NCBI RefSeq assembly: GCF_042477335.2
Contig: NC_091249.1
Coordinates: forward strand, 50,638,001-50,702,000
Direction of reading: 5' to 3'
From: Ovis canadensis
Taxonomy: Eukaryota > Chordata > Mammalia > Artiodactyla > Bovidae
Length of the DNA: 64,000 nt
Below, piece after piece: positions 47,641 to 59,722 of this stretch. Made by a program: the position numbers and the translations under genes. Under the pieces are notes generated by a model that worked only from the letters and a program-made list of their open reading frames with translations, was not told the origin of the DNA and did no database searches. Within the stretch, counting starts at the first letter, position 1. The number at the start of each line of letters is the position of its first letter.

Positions 47641-48331
47641 TTCTTAGTTTAGTAATCATTTTTAAAATAATAAACTCATTGTATGTTAACATAAATGTTT
47701 GCAGATATTTTTGTCTGGCTTAGTAAAAAAAAGCTGGATCTTCATATTCACTTCTGCTTTTAATCTTTTGTGATATATAGTTTTAGTTGAAGTATGTGAA
47801 GAACATCTGGCTTCACCCAGGTATGTAATTTTTAAGGGGCAGTATAATTTAGTAACATTAATTTCAGTACATTTACATTGTTGTACAGCAATTAACCACT
47901 ATCCATCTTTAAAACTTTTTCATCTTCCCAAACAAACTCTCTACCCACTAAATCAGTTATTTCCCATTACTGTCTCTGCCCAGCCTCTGGTAACCACAAC
48001 TCTACTTTCTGCCACTAGAAAACTAGACTATTCTAGATACATCATATAAGTGGAATCAAACAATGTTTGTCCTTTGGTATCTGACTTATTTCACTTGGTT
48101 ATCCATGTCACAATATGTATCAGTTTTTTAACTGTCAAATAATATTCTTTGTATGAATATACCACGGTTATCTTTATCCATTCATCAGTTCATAGATATT
48201 TGGATTGTTTGCACTTTCAGTTTTTATTATTAATGTTTCAGTGGATATTAGTGTATAAGTTTTTGTGTGGGACATATGTTTTCATTTCTCTTGGGTATCT
48301 AGGAATAGAATTGCTGAATCATGTGATAACT

Positions 48332-48540
48332 CTAGGACTTTCCAGGTAGCTTAGTGATTTAAAAAAAAAAAAAGGAATCTGCCTTCCAGTGCAGGAGATA
48401 GAGCAGACTCAGGTTCAATCCCTGGGTCAGGACGATCCCCTGGAGGAGGAAATGGCTACCCAACTCCAGTATTCTTGCCTGGAAAATCCTGTGAACAGAG
48501 GATCCTGGTGGGCTACAGTCCATGGGGTCTCAAAGAGTAC
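48332..48540 (+). mobile_element. Bov-tA SINE
   Basis: 'taggactttccaggtagctt' to 'ccatggggtctcaaagagta', with an A13 insertion in the head. Confidence 0.85.
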
Positions 48541-48631
48541 CTTTTAAAGAACTGCCAGACTGCTTCCAGAGGTTACACTGTTTTATACCCCCCAGAATAG
48601 TGCATGATGGTTCCAGTTTTTCTACATCCTC

Positions 48632-48846
48632 ACGTGCACAGGTGCTCAGTCACTTCGTTGTGTCCTCTTTTGTGACCCTGTGGACTGTAGCCCACTAGGC
48701 TCCTCTGTCCATGGGATTTTCTTGGCAAGAATACTGCAGTGGGGTGCTGTTTCCTCCTCCAGGGGATCTTCCCAACCCAAGGATCCAAGCTATGTCTTCT
48801 GTATTGGCAGGCAGAGTCTTTACCACTGAGTCACCTAGGAAGTCCA
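48632..48846 (-). mobile_element. Bov-tA SINE, antisense
   Basis: 'cacaggtgctcagtcacttc' to 'tgagtcacctaggaagtcc'. An inverted partner of the preceding element, 92 bp away. Confidence 0.87.
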
Positions 48847-49639
48847 CACCCTAACCTACAATTTGTAAAAATCTGTCTCTTATTATATTATAGTCATTCT
48901 AATGGATGTTAAGTAGTATCTCATGATTTTCGTGTGCATATTTCTGATGATTAATGATGTAGTATATTTTTTTATATGCATTTTGATCATTTGTTTGGGG
49001 AAATATCTATTCAAGTCCTTTGCCCATTTTTAAATTGAGTTGTTTGTCTTTTAAGTGATAAGTTGTAAGAGTCCTTTATATACTGTATAGATACTAGACC
49101 CTTAACAGATCCATGATTTGTAAATATTTTCTCCTATTTTGTGGGGTTGTCTTTTTTCTCTGTGATAGTGTCCTTTGGTACATGAAAGTGTTTAAGTTGT
49201 GATGAAGTCCATTTTATCTGTTTTTTTCTTTTGTTGCCTGTCCTTTTAATATCTTATCTAAGAAACCGTAACCTAATCCAGAATCACAAAGATTTTTTTT
49301 TCCAGCTATGTTTTCTTTTAAGGGTTTAATAATTTCAGCTCTTACATTTAGGTCTTTGGTGTATTTTGAGTTAGTTTTTGTATACAGGGTGATTTTAGTA
49401 GGTCAGCTTCATTATTTTGCAGTGGTATCCAGTTGTCTCAGCCTTATTTGTTGAAAGACTGTTCTTTCCCGTTGAATTGTGTGTCAACACTTTAAAATGT
49501 AAAACCTAGAGGCAAAGTTTAAAGCCAGCTATGAAGGTTAGAGAGCATGCAGTCCTCTGAAAGACCATCCTTACCTCTGTTAGCAACTGCAAGTACAAGG
49601 TGTTCCTAAAACCATATGCAGGTTTGATAATTCACTAAA

Positions 49640-49930
49640 AGAGCTTACTGAAAACTATTACAACTCATGGTTGCAGTTTATTATAGGGAAAGGATACAGA
49701 TTAAAATCAGCTAAAGAAAGAAGCTCTTTGGGCAAAGTCTTGAGTTCCAAATACATGTTACCCTCCTGGCCCAGGTATTTAACAATAGGCACCAAGTGTT
49801 ACCTACCAGGGAGGCTCACCACAGCTTCAGTGTCCAGTTTCTCACTGAGGCTTTATTACAGAGGCATGATTGATTTGACTAGTTGCCTGTGTCACTGAAC
49901 TCAGTCTCTAGGTTGACTGATACTGCATTA
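49640..49930 (-). mobile_element. LTR-like fragment, antisense
   Basis: 'tatagggaaaggatacagat' and 'gaggctttattacagaggca' resemble the probable LTR at 25500-26490. No viral genes are present; the family is not determined. Confidence 0.4.
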
Positions 49931-49978
49931 CTCAAAGTCTCCAGCTTAAGTTACATGGTTGGTTTTTCTACGGTGCTT

Positions 49979-52900
49979 CAGTTCAGTTCGGTTCAGTTCA
50001 GTCGCCCAGTCGTGTCTGACTCTTTGTGACCCCATGAATCGCAGCATACCAGGCCTCCCTCTCCATCACCGTCTCCTGGAGTTCACTCAGACTCACGTCC
50101 ATCGAGTCCGTGATGCCATCCAGCCATCTCATCCTCTGTCATCCCCTTCTCCTCCTACCCCCAATCCCTCCCAGCATCAGAGTCTTTTCCAATGAGTCAA
50201 CTCTTTGCATGAGGTGGCGAAAGTACTGGAGTTTCAGCTTTAGCATCATTCCTTCCAAAGAAATACCAGGATTGATCTCCTTCAGAATGGACTGGTTGGA
50301 TCTCCTTGCAGTCCAAGGGACTCTCAAGAGTCTTCTCCAACACCACAGTTCAAAAGCACCAATTCTTTGGCGCTCAGCCTTCTTCACAGTCCAACTCTCA
50401 TATCCATACATGACCACAGGAAAAATCATAGCCTTGACTAGACGGACCTTAGTCAGCAGAGTAATGTCTCTGCTTTTGAATATACTATCTAGGTTGGTCA
50501 TAACTTTTCTTCCAAGGAGTAAGCGTCTTTTAATGTCATGCCTGCAGTCACCATCTGCAGTGATTTTGGAGCCCCCCAAAATAAAGTCTGACACTGTTTC
50601 CACTGTTTCCCCATCCATTTCCCGTGAAGTGATGAGACCGGATGCCATGATCTTCGTTTTCTGAATGTTGAGCTTTAAGCCAACTTTTTCATTCTCCTCT
50701 TTCACTTTCATCAAGAGGCTTTTTAGCTCCTCTTCACTTTCTGCCATAAGCGTGGTGTCATCTGCATATCTGAGGTTATTGATATTTCTCCTGGCAATCT
50801 TGATTCCAGCTTGTGTTTTTTCCAGTCCAGCGTTTCTCATGATGTACTCTGCATAGAAGTTAAATAAGCAGAGTGACAGTATACAACCTTGACGTACTCC
50901 TTTTCCTATTTGGAACCAGTCTGTTGTTCCATGTCCAGTTCTAACTGTTGCTGCCTGACCTGCATACAGGTTTCTCAAGAGGCAGGTCAGGTGGTCTGGT
51001 ATTCCCATCTCTTTTGGAATTTTCTACAGTTTATTGTGATCCACACAGTCAAAGGCTTTGGCATAGTCAATAAAGCAGAAGTAGATGTTTTTCTGGAACT
51101 CTCTTGCTTTTTCCATGATCCAGCGGATGTTGGTAATTTGATCTCTGGTTCCTCTGCCTTTTCTAACTCCAGCTTGAACATCAGGGAGTTCATGGTTCAT
51201 GTATTGCTGAAGCCTGGCTTGGAAAATTTTGAGCATTACATTACTAGCGTGTGAGATGAGTGCAATTGTGCGGTAGTTTGAGCATTCTTTTGCATTGCCT
51301 TTCTTTGGAATTGGAATGAAAACTGACCTTTTCCAGTCCTGTGGCCACTGCTGATTTTTCCAAATTTGCTGGCATATTGAGTGCAGCACTTTCACAGCAT
51401 CATCTTTCAGGTTTTGAAACAGCTCCACTGGAATTTCATCACCTCCACTAGCTTTGTTCGTAGTGATGCTTTCTAAGGCCCACTTGACTTCACATTCCAA
51501 GATGTCTGGCTCTAGATGAGTGATCACATCATCATGATTATCTGGGTCGTGAAGATCTTTTTTGTACAGTTCTTCCATCTATTCTTGCCACCTCTTAATA
51601 TCTTCTGCTTCTGTTAGGTCCAGACCATTTCGGTCTTTTATCGAGCCCGTCTTTGCATGAAATGTTCCCTGGGTATCTCTTAATTTTCTTGAAGAGATCT
51701 CTAGTCTTTCCCATTCTGTTCTTTTCCTCTATTTCTTTGCATTGATCGCTGAAGAAGGCTTTCTTATCCCTTCTTGCTATTCTTTAGAACTCTGCATTCA
51801 GATGCTTATATCTTTTCTTTTCTCCTTTGCTTTTTGCCTCTCTTCTCTTCACAGCTATTTGTAAAGCCTCCCCAGACAGCCATTTTGCTTTTTTGCATTT
51901 CTTTTCCATGGGGATGGTCTTGATCCCTGTCTCCTGTACAGTGTCATGAACCTCATTCCATAGTTCCATCAGGCACTCTATCTATCAGATCTAGGCCCTT
52001 AAATCTATTTCTCACTTCCACTGTATAATCATAAGGGATTTGATTTAGGTCATACCTGAATGGTCTAGCGGTTTTCCCTACTTTATTCCCTTTAAGTCTG
52101 ACTTTGGCAATAAGGAGTTCATGATCTGAGCCACAGTCAGCTCCCGGTCTTGTTTTTGTTGACTGTATACAGCTTCTCCATCTTTGGCTACAAAGAATAT
52201 AATCAGTCTAATTTCGGTGTTGACCATCTGGTGATGTTCATGTGTAGAGTCTTCTCTCTTGTGCTGTTTGCTATGACCAGTGCATTTTCTTGGCAAAACT
52301 CTGTTAGCCTTTGCCCTGCTTCATTCTGCATTCCAAGGCCAAATTTTCCTGTGTTTTTCCAGGTATTTCTTGACTTCTACTTTTGCATTCCAGTCCCCTA
52401 TAATGAAAAGGACATCTTTTGGGGGTGTTAGTTCTAAAAGGTCTTGTAGGTCTTTATAAAACTGTTCAACTTCAGTTTCTTCAGCGTTACTGGTTGTGGC
52501 ATAGACTTGGATAACTGTGATATTGAATGGTTTGCCTTGGAGAGAAACAGAGATCATTCTGTCGTTTTTGAGATTGCATCCACGTACTGCATTTTGGACT
52601 CTTTTGTTAACCATGATGGCTACTCCATTTCTTCTGAGGGATTCCTGCCCACAGTAGTAGATACAATGGTCATCTGAGTTAAATTCACCCATACCAGTCC
52701 ATTTTAGCTCGCTGATTCCTAGAATGTCGACGTTAACCCTTGCCATCTCTTGTTTGACCACTTCCAATTTGCCTTGATTCATGGACCTGACATTCCAGGT
52801 TCCTATGCAATATTGCTCTTTACAGCATCGGATCTTGCTTCTATCACCAGTCACATCCACAACTGGGTATTGTTTTTGCTTTGGCTCCATCCCTTCATTC

Positions 52901-53255
52901 TTTCTGGAGTTATTTCTCCACTGATCTCCAGTAGCATGTTGGGCACCTAATGACCTGGGGAGTTCCTCTTTCGGTATCCTATCATTTTGCCTTTTCATAC
53001 TGTTCATGGGGTTCTCAAGGCAAGAATACTTCTCCAGTGGACCACATTCTGTCAGACCTCTCCACCGTGACCCACCCGTCTTGGGTTGCCCCGCAGGCAT
53101 GGCTTGGTTTCATTGAGTTAGACAGGGCTGTGGTCCTAGTGTGATTAGGTTGACTAGTTTTCTGTGAGTATGGTTTCAGTGTGTCTGCCCTCTGATGCCC
53201 TCTTGCAACACCTACCATCTTACTTGGGTTTCTCTTACCTTGGGCGTGGGGTACG
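49979..53255 (-). mobile_element. BovB LINE, nearly full length, antisense
   Basis: About 3.3 kb, from the 3' tail ('cagttcagttcggttcagtt') to the 5' UTR ('taccttgggcgtggggta'). On the - strand: endonuclease relic 52321-53100 (259 codons; CIGTWNVRSMNQGKLEV, FIIGDWNAKV); reverse transcriptase 51024-51578 (motif A, CFIDYAKAFDCVDH) ending at a TAG where Trp is expected; then 50139-51008 (289 codons; motif C, LRYADDTTLM). At least one frameshift separates endonuclease from reverse transcriptase. The youngest and most complete BovB here, but not active as it stands. Confidence 0.94.
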
Positions 53256-53434
53256 TAGCTCCACCATAAAATCCCATAGCAAAGATACTCTTACCAGGTG
53301 TGACGTTGATTACCTCCAGAAGCTGAAGGTAGAGATCAGATTTCCCTTTGGGTAAAGCCAAATTTTCTAACTATACTGGGACAAATATCCAGTTTCAGGG
53401 GCAGAGTTAGGAAAGGAATGAAACTTTTTTTTTT

Positions 53435-53650
53435 TTTTTACTGAATATCATCTTTGTGCCAGGAATTATATTAGGATTTTGTATGGTCATCTCATTAAAT
53501 TTTCAGATTAACCCTGAAAAGTATTGTTTATTTATTTTGCATGTGAGAAAACTGAGGCACATAAGCCAAGCAACTTTCTCAGTGCTGGAGCTAGGATTCA
53601 GACCTAACTTCCTCTGCTCCAAAGCCAAGCTTTCCCTCAATACCAGCTGA
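53435..53650 (+). mobile_element. MIR SINE
   Basis: 'tttgtgccaggaattatatt', 'gtgagaaaactgaggcacat', 'ggagctaggattcagaccta'. It lies about 350 bp before exon 3. Confidence 0.7.
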
Positions 53651-54001
53651 TCAAGATGGCTCCATTGCACAGTTCTGGGGGCACCAGACACAAACTGTGT
53701 CTATAGTTTGTGTTCTCTGTGGGTGGTTTTTCTTATGCTTGTACAGTGAAACACCTTGTAACCTGGCCACCCTAAATAGTATATACCATCTGAGTAAAAG
53801 CAGTGAGCTTCCAGACAGGTTCCTTGGATGCCTCTGTATATGAATTATGGAGCCATCACCACACATTGCCTCCCACCTTAGCAAGTTAAAAAAGGTTCAT
53901 GAGTGTGTACTCCCTGGTGACCTATTTTGACACACCAGCAATAGTTGTCTCTTCTAGGTTGATATGAGCATCACTGAAGTGCTACTGTTTTTTCTTCTCA
54001 G

Positions 54002-54136
54002 GCTGCTGTGCAGGACAGATTGAACGAGCAAGAGGGTGTACCGAGTGTTTTCAACCCACCACCATCACGACCCTTGCAAGTTAATACAGCTGACCACAGG
54101 ATCTACAGCTATGTTGTCTCAAGGCCACAACCAAGG
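54002..54136 (+). CDS. FAF2: FAF2 exon 3
   Basis: Encodes residues 45-89, from AAVQDRLNEQEGVP to VVSRPQPR: the end of the UBA domain and the linker to the membrane hairpin. The acceptor is TTTTCTTCTCAG. The exon must end at AGG (54134-54136), because exon 4 opens with GGG CTG in the same frame. That places the donor at GCAAGT, a non-canonical GC site. Reading through the donor gives about 36 further codons before a stop near 54243. Confidence 0.95.
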
Positions 54137-55676
54137 GCAAGTTATTTCATAGCTGGAACCTCTCCCTTTTTTATTGTAAAAGTTCTCTTACTTGGTTATG
54201 TTGATCTCTGTATGATAGGAGCAAAAGGAATATTGAGAATATAAACCTGTTAGCTTGACCTAGCTCCTTGGTAGATTTATTGGGTTTATCATTTTTTTTT
54301 TTATTCCTTAGTGAACCAATGAAAGTAACTATTATTTTCCCTGTTTCTGTGCCAGTTACTTGAAGAGTTTTCTGTGCCTTGTTTTATGTTTATGACACTT
54401 TGTCTGCATGTATTTATGTGTCTAAAAATGTTTGCTGTGTGTTTAGTAGACCCTGCACTTTTAAATTAAAATGTTTACTGAATTCTTTGCTGTTTCATTT
54501 TGCTTAATTTTAAGCTACTTCTAGGGAAATACTTGGAAGTTCTGTGGGAGCCTTGGCCATATCTTTGAAATTAATCTCAGGGCTAGTAGTAGCAAGGAAG
54601 TGATTCAGTTATATTCAGTTGGCATTTAAGAGTGTTTCAGGGTACTTGATATTTTGCTGTTGGGAATCTAGAGATGAATAAAGAAGCATTCTTCCCTCTT
54701 CAGATTATTCACAGTCAGATTAGGGAAGTCAGGTGTATATACTCACAGTGAACTCCAGAGAACTTTTAGAGTTTCCCTTTCTTATTCTTAAGAGTTAACA
54801 CTCACTTCTTACACTTGAATTTAAAATGTATTCTGTCATTCCTTTTGCAGAGTACTTGGTAAAATTTGAAAAACAGAGTTTCTAAGTAGCTATTTTAGGG
54901 TATTTAACAGTAGAAGAGCACAGAATCTTAGAGGATTATATGCTTCAAGGAGTAGTTCAAAAGAATTTCTGGCGGTCCAGTGCTTAGGATTCTGCACTTG
55001 ACTGCATATGTGCCCAGTGTTACTCCAGTTTGTTTTGGGCTTGACTTTGAGACCCTAATGTCGACTAATAGAGTTCCAGAGCTCTAGAGTTCCCTGGCCA
55101 TGGACACAAAGAGGATATCAGATTAACATAATATAATATATAATAAATGCTTTGTAAGCTATAGAGCCCTATGTATTTATTAGTTAATAATAAGAGTAGC
55201 AATAATCAATATTGCTAAAATAATTAACACTACTGTTGAGATTAGCAGGTATTTGGAGATTTGTAATTGTGATTAATACAATCATTCGTCACTTTTATAC
55301 AGAGGTCCAAGGTAGTAATATTGATTATCTTTCTTGTTATTTCTATATACTACATTTTAATGTGTTAACTCTAACAATGAAAGAATGAGTATTTATGATT
55401 TGGGGAGGAAAACTTGGAATTGAATTTGACAACTAATATAAGTAGCTGCACAAAAAGTGTTCAAGCAGATTTAATATAAAAATAGTGTTAGTATTCGATG
55501 AAATGAGGTACTAAGTAGTTGGTTTTTTAAGAAAGATGAAGTGGTCCAGGAAAAGAGAACCATATGTGACAGAAGGAGAAATCACATAAAGGACAAAAAA
55601 GAATGAAAATCTTATCTAGCAATTAAGGTATTACGGGTTGGGAGAATGATATCTAACTTTGTTTTTGGAATTTCAG
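54137..55676 (+). other. FAF2: Intron 3, GC-AG type
   Basis: This 1,540-bp intron begins GCAAGT and ends TTTCAG. The donor AGG|GCAAGT fits the tight consensus of GC-AG introns, which make up about 1% of mammalian introns. The nearest GT is 4 bp downstream (54141), would shift the frame, and lacks a donor context (CAA|GTTATT). Inside I see no gene. There is a possible eroded CHR-type SINE near 54962-55030 and A/T-rich unique DNA elsewhere. Confidence 0.9.
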
Positions 55677-55753
55677 GGGCTGCTTGGATGGGGCTATTAC
55701 TTGATAATGCTTCCGTTCCGGTTTACCTATTATACAATACTTGATATATTTAG
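55677..55753 (+). CDS. FAF2: FAF2 exon 4 (membrane hairpin)
   Basis: Encodes residues 90-114 plus two bases of Arg115: GLLGWGYYLIMLPFRFTYYT then ILDIF. This hydrophobic stretch with a central proline is the hairpin that inserts from the cytosolic face into the ER membrane and lipid-droplet monolayer (family knowledge). The 77-bp exon ends in phase 2 before donor GTACGT. Confidence 0.96.
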
Positions 55754-57507
55754 GTACGTACCTTTGTACCCATGTGTTTAGTAGCAACAGGGTAGACTTT
55801 GGAGCAGAAACAGATCAGAATAAGGTTTATGCTCTTATAAATTTTGACTTGCCAGTTTATCATCATATTGAATGCCTTTTCTAAAGTATTTCATATAGCA
55901 TGAAAATATTTTCAGTTTTTCGAACGTAACAACAGATTTTACCATTTTCACAAATGAGTCTGCCTATATTTATTGTATCCTCCCTATCCCACCATGTTTT
56001 CCCCCTACATTCCCCAGTTAGTCTTCACACCCTTTCTGTTCCAACCTTTGTTACCTTTGCTAGCTTCACACTCCTTGTTAAGTTTCACCCGAATGCATCT
56101 TACAACTCATAATTCCAACAGATTGACTTGCTCTGAAATGACCCATTTTTCCCCAGATTCCTCCTATAACAGTTTCACTGTTCTAGACACCCCTTCTGTA
56201 CGTTTCCCTTTGTCTTGGCAACCCATAGGTTGCTGGCACTATAACCCTTCCACGTGTGTGTACACCCTTGCTTCACACGTTCACTTTTCTTCTCACTTCC
56301 TTCTTTTACCGTTTGGAGAGCTCAGCACAAGAAGCTACAGAAAGACTGTAAAACGTCAGGGGACCTAAGGTGCACATCAGACTTGAGTGTCTGATCTAGA
56401 ACTCAGTAATAGATGAATCCACACCTAATCTTTACGGAGAACTAGAATGTTTATGGGCATCCAGGCCAATAAATGTAGCCTTGTATGCATACAGCGCAAC
56501 CTGTACCTGCCTCTGAATACAGGCTAATCTTTCCCTTACTCTAGGGAACAGAGCCTGAAGGTACGGACCGACCAGCTTCAGAGGTGCATGTAAAAATCTT
56601 TAAAATCATTTGCTATCTCTGTTTTGTTTTTTTTTTAAGCTAATTGTCCTAAATTGTGTTGGCCATTGGACTGTTTTGTGATGAGAAAGAACAACAACAA
56701 AAGATAATTAAAACCTTTATCCATTCATTCATAAAATTTGAAAACTTGGAGTAATAAGATAATCCTAAAATACTTGATTTCAGATAAAGTTATCAAAACA
56801 TTAATCTTGAGGATTTCTAATCACTCCTCCACATACACAGATTCTTTCTTTTGTTTTTAATTTGCTTTGGAATGTTTGTGTCTATGAGTTAGATTTGATT
56901 ATTCAGGAGAAATTCCAAGTGACATTGTGTGTATATGGGGAATTTGTTAAGGGGATAAAGAACTGGCTTAGTATTTGCTAAGGAGAGTATCATAGTGTAG
57001 TTAGCTTTTCTATGCTGAATCAAGTATGTGAATATTGTTCACTTCCTTGGGGAAAAATATGCATGGCATGTGTTACTAATTTTAATGCAACTGTATCATC
57101 CAAGCAACTTGTTTAATGTAATGTAGCACCTTGACTTATCAAGCCCCTGCTCCTTTGCCTTTTATGGAAACCCAAAGGATAAATAAATGGTATTGTACAA
57201 ATGTGATAAGATGGCCTCTTCAGAAACAGATCTACCATCTTTAAACTTAAGTAACTTCCAAGTCTTCAACTCTGCCAAGTGTTGTCTAGACCCATTTTAT
57301 AACTTCCTCTATGGATGCTGTCAACCATAAATCACTGAGCAGAGTTTACTTGCCCCATTGATGAGCAAGTAAATCGTGACTGCAAGTTTGGATTTGAAGT
57401 TCTTGTCCATAATCCGAATAGTTTGGGAATGTGGATTCATAACTCAAAATTCCAGGAGAACAGAAAGGAAAGGGAGAGGCAAGTAGAACAATCAGAAAGA
57501 GACAGCC
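55754..57507. other. FAF2: Intron 4, left part, unique
   Basis: No gene and no repeat I can name. 55970-56330 is pyrimidine-rich on the + strand, which leaves a chance frame of 131 codons (55973-56368). Confidence 0.5.
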
Positions 57508-57724
57508 CTGTTCTAGAACAGCACTATCTAACAACTTTCTGTGATGATGGAAATGTTGTGTATCTTCACTGTCTATTATGGAACCCATTAGCCACACATG
57601 GCTGTTGAGCACTTGAAATATGGCTGTTGTGAGTGATGAACTAAATTTTTTGATTGTATTGAATTAATTTTCTTGGTAATTTAGATAGCCATATGTGGCT
57701 CTTGGCTGCTGTTTTAGACAGTGC
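57508..57724 (+). mobile_element. MER5A (hAT-Charlie) DNA element
   Basis: 'actttctgtgatgatggaaa', 'ttagccacacatggctgttg', 'agcacttgaaatatggctgt', 'agccatatgtggctcttggc': a near-complete non-autonomous hAT element with inverted ends. Confidence 0.85.
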
Positions 57725-58080
57725 CATTACAAGAGTCTGAGGGCACAGCCTGACTCTTGACCTTTGTGGATATTGTGTCTTCCTTTCCCAGTTCTTTCAG
57801 TCCTAAATTTTTCTGCAAAAAGCACTTAATATTTGTTTACACCAGTGTTGAAATTTATAATCCTAGTAGTTTGCATTCTTCTTAAACAGGCAGTTGCACA
57901 GCTTGCTGCTTTGTGGCTTTGGAGCCAGACTGTATTCTCAGGTTTGATGGTCCACTCACAGGTGATTCACCTCCCCTTGCTGCCAAGCCTGTGGCTCTGT
58001 GTAGGAATCTTTACAAACTGGCCCACTCCGTGTGCACTACAGTAAGCCGATTCATGTGATATTTATTCCTTCCTCCCCAG

Positions 58081-58219
58081 GTTTGCTCTTCGTTTTATAC
58101 GGCCTGACCCTCGCAGCCGGGTCACTGATCCCGTTGGGGACATTGTTTCATTTATGCACTCTTTTGAAGAGAAATATGGGAGGGCACACCCTGTCTTCTA
58201 CCTGGGAACGTACAGCCAG
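58081..58219 (+). CDS. FAF2: FAF2 exon 5
   Basis: Completes Arg115 and encodes residues 116-161: the end of the hairpin region, the linker (RPDPRSRVTDPVGDIVSFMH) and the start of the UAS domain. The acceptor follows TTCCTCCCCAG and the donor is CAG before GTCAGT. The codon at 58202-58204 is CTG (Leu156); mammalian FAF2 as I recall it has Gln here (HPVFYQGTYSQ). This is either a one-base species difference, an allele or an assembly error. Confidence 0.96.
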
Positions 58220-58342
58220 GTCAGTGCCACAAACCATATAGATGCCAATTTATTGATACGGTTCTATCCTCAAAGGAAAGCATAGGCCAGCACTGATCAT
58301 GTCATTCTTTTATTCAAAACCTTTAAATGACTTTTTATAGCT

Positions 58343-58344
<2 letters not shown>

Positions 58345-58376
<32 letters not shown>
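58345..58376. repeat. (AC)n microsatellite
   Basis: About 16 AC units, 125 bp after exon 5. Confidence 0.95.
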
Positions 58377-58379
<3 letters not shown>

Positions 58380-58380
<1 letters not shown>

Positions 58381-58840
58381 AGCCCTTTAGCTGGGCCCTC
58401 TTTGATCTAATCCCAACCTCTTTTGAGGTCTTTCCTGCATAACTTGTTTCCCTGTACCATAGGTTCCAGCTAAACAATCCCCTTAACACACTCTGTAACG
58501 TCCCACCTCTGTGCCTTTGCTTTTACTTTGCTGTTTCCTCTATCTGGAATGCCTTCCTCACATTTTTGTTAACTGGAATCTTGCCCATCCTTCACCAGCT
58601 CGTGTCTCTCCCCTCTTGTACCTTTCCTGATTGCTGAACTCTACCCTGCCTACTTATAGACTAAAATAGTCTTGTTTTTTTTTTTAAATCTTATAGCAAT
58701 TTCACAGTCTTCCTTATTTTATAGTTGTTTGTGTTCATGTCTTATCTCCTATACAGACTATAAGCTCCTTGTAGGCAAAGCCTAAGTCTTCTTGGATCCC
58801 TCACAGAACTGAATAAGGGCATAGACCATAGACTCAAGGC
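58380..58840 (+). mobile_element. L2 LINE 3' region
   Basis: 'cacctctgtgcctttgcttt', 'tctggaatgccttcctcaca', 'ctataagctccttgtaggca', in L2 order. Confidence 0.65.
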
Positions 58841-59440
58841 AGCACATCTCATTTAACCCAAGCAACACACACCTTTGACTGTTTTTATCTCTCAGGGGGC
58901 GAAGATTAGTAGGAGTTCTGTGGGTATTGGGCATACCCCTACTTCACCAGAAACAAATGTAGAAGTAGCGTGGTGGGCATGTGCCTAAGAGTGGTTCTGT
59001 TCTGCAGCCTCCAGGATTCCTGAATCTATCTGGAAAAGGAGAAAAATGCTGATTCTTGCTTCCTGTGTGATTCTCCCACATTTTTTTTTTCTTACTGGCT
59101 GCTCCCACCCCACTCAGTAAGCCTTAAGCACCTACTATATGCCACACATTGTGCTCAATGCTAGAGATACATTTGTGAATGAGATGGGACCTCTCATACA
59201 CCCTCTTTGCTGTGATCCTGAGGGTAGACCACTATTGATCGTTCAGGAAATCGTAATTGAATTGTAATGTGTCCAGGAGTCTACAAATGAAAAAGCATAC
59301 ACAGGAATCTGGGACACTTGCCTTGTTTTTGAAGATCTTTTAAAACTCATGCTCTTTAAAATGCCCTTGGGTCCCTCATTTTCTCATCCGTTTGGCATGT
59401 GGCAAGGGATCCAGCTTATCTTCACAGTATTTATTATGCT

Positions 59441-59722
59441 GTAGCTGCTGCTACTGCTGCTAAGTCACTTCAGTCGTGTCTGACTCTGTGCGACCCCATA
59501 GACGGCAGCCCACCAGGCTCCCCAATCCCTGGGATTCTCCAGGCAAGAACACTGGAGTGGGTTGCCATTTCCTTCTCCGATGCATGAAAGTGAAAAGTGA
59601 AAGTGAAGTCGCTCAGTCGTGTCCTACTCTTAGCGACCCCATGGACTGCAGCCCACCAGGCTCCTCCGTCCATGGGATTTTCCAGGCAAGAGTACTGGAG
59701 TAGGGTGCCATTGCCTTCTCCG
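59441..59722 (-). mobile_element. Bov-A2 SINE, complete, antisense
   Basis: 'gctgctgctactgctgctaa' to 'ggtgccattgccttctccg', with the linker 'gcatgaaagtgaaaagtgaa'. Lies in intron 5. Confidence 0.92.

Larger units (their letters stand above)
47770..49485 (-). mobile_element. L1 3' region, antisense, split by two SINEs
   Basis: 'cagcaattaaccactatcca', 'tatctaggaatagaattgct', 'ctaatggatgttaagtagta', 'tcaagtcctttgcccatttt'. Interrupted at 48332-48540 and 48632-48846. Confidence 0.75.

Noticed and set aside
54141..54142. GT donor 4 bp downstream of the exon 3 end
   Set aside because: CAA|GTTATT is a poor donor and would shift the frame into exon 4; AGG|GCAAGT keeps it.
55973..56368. 131-codon + strand frame in intron 4
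   Set aside because: Pyrimidine-rich low-complexity translation, no recognisable domain, inside an intron; chance frame.
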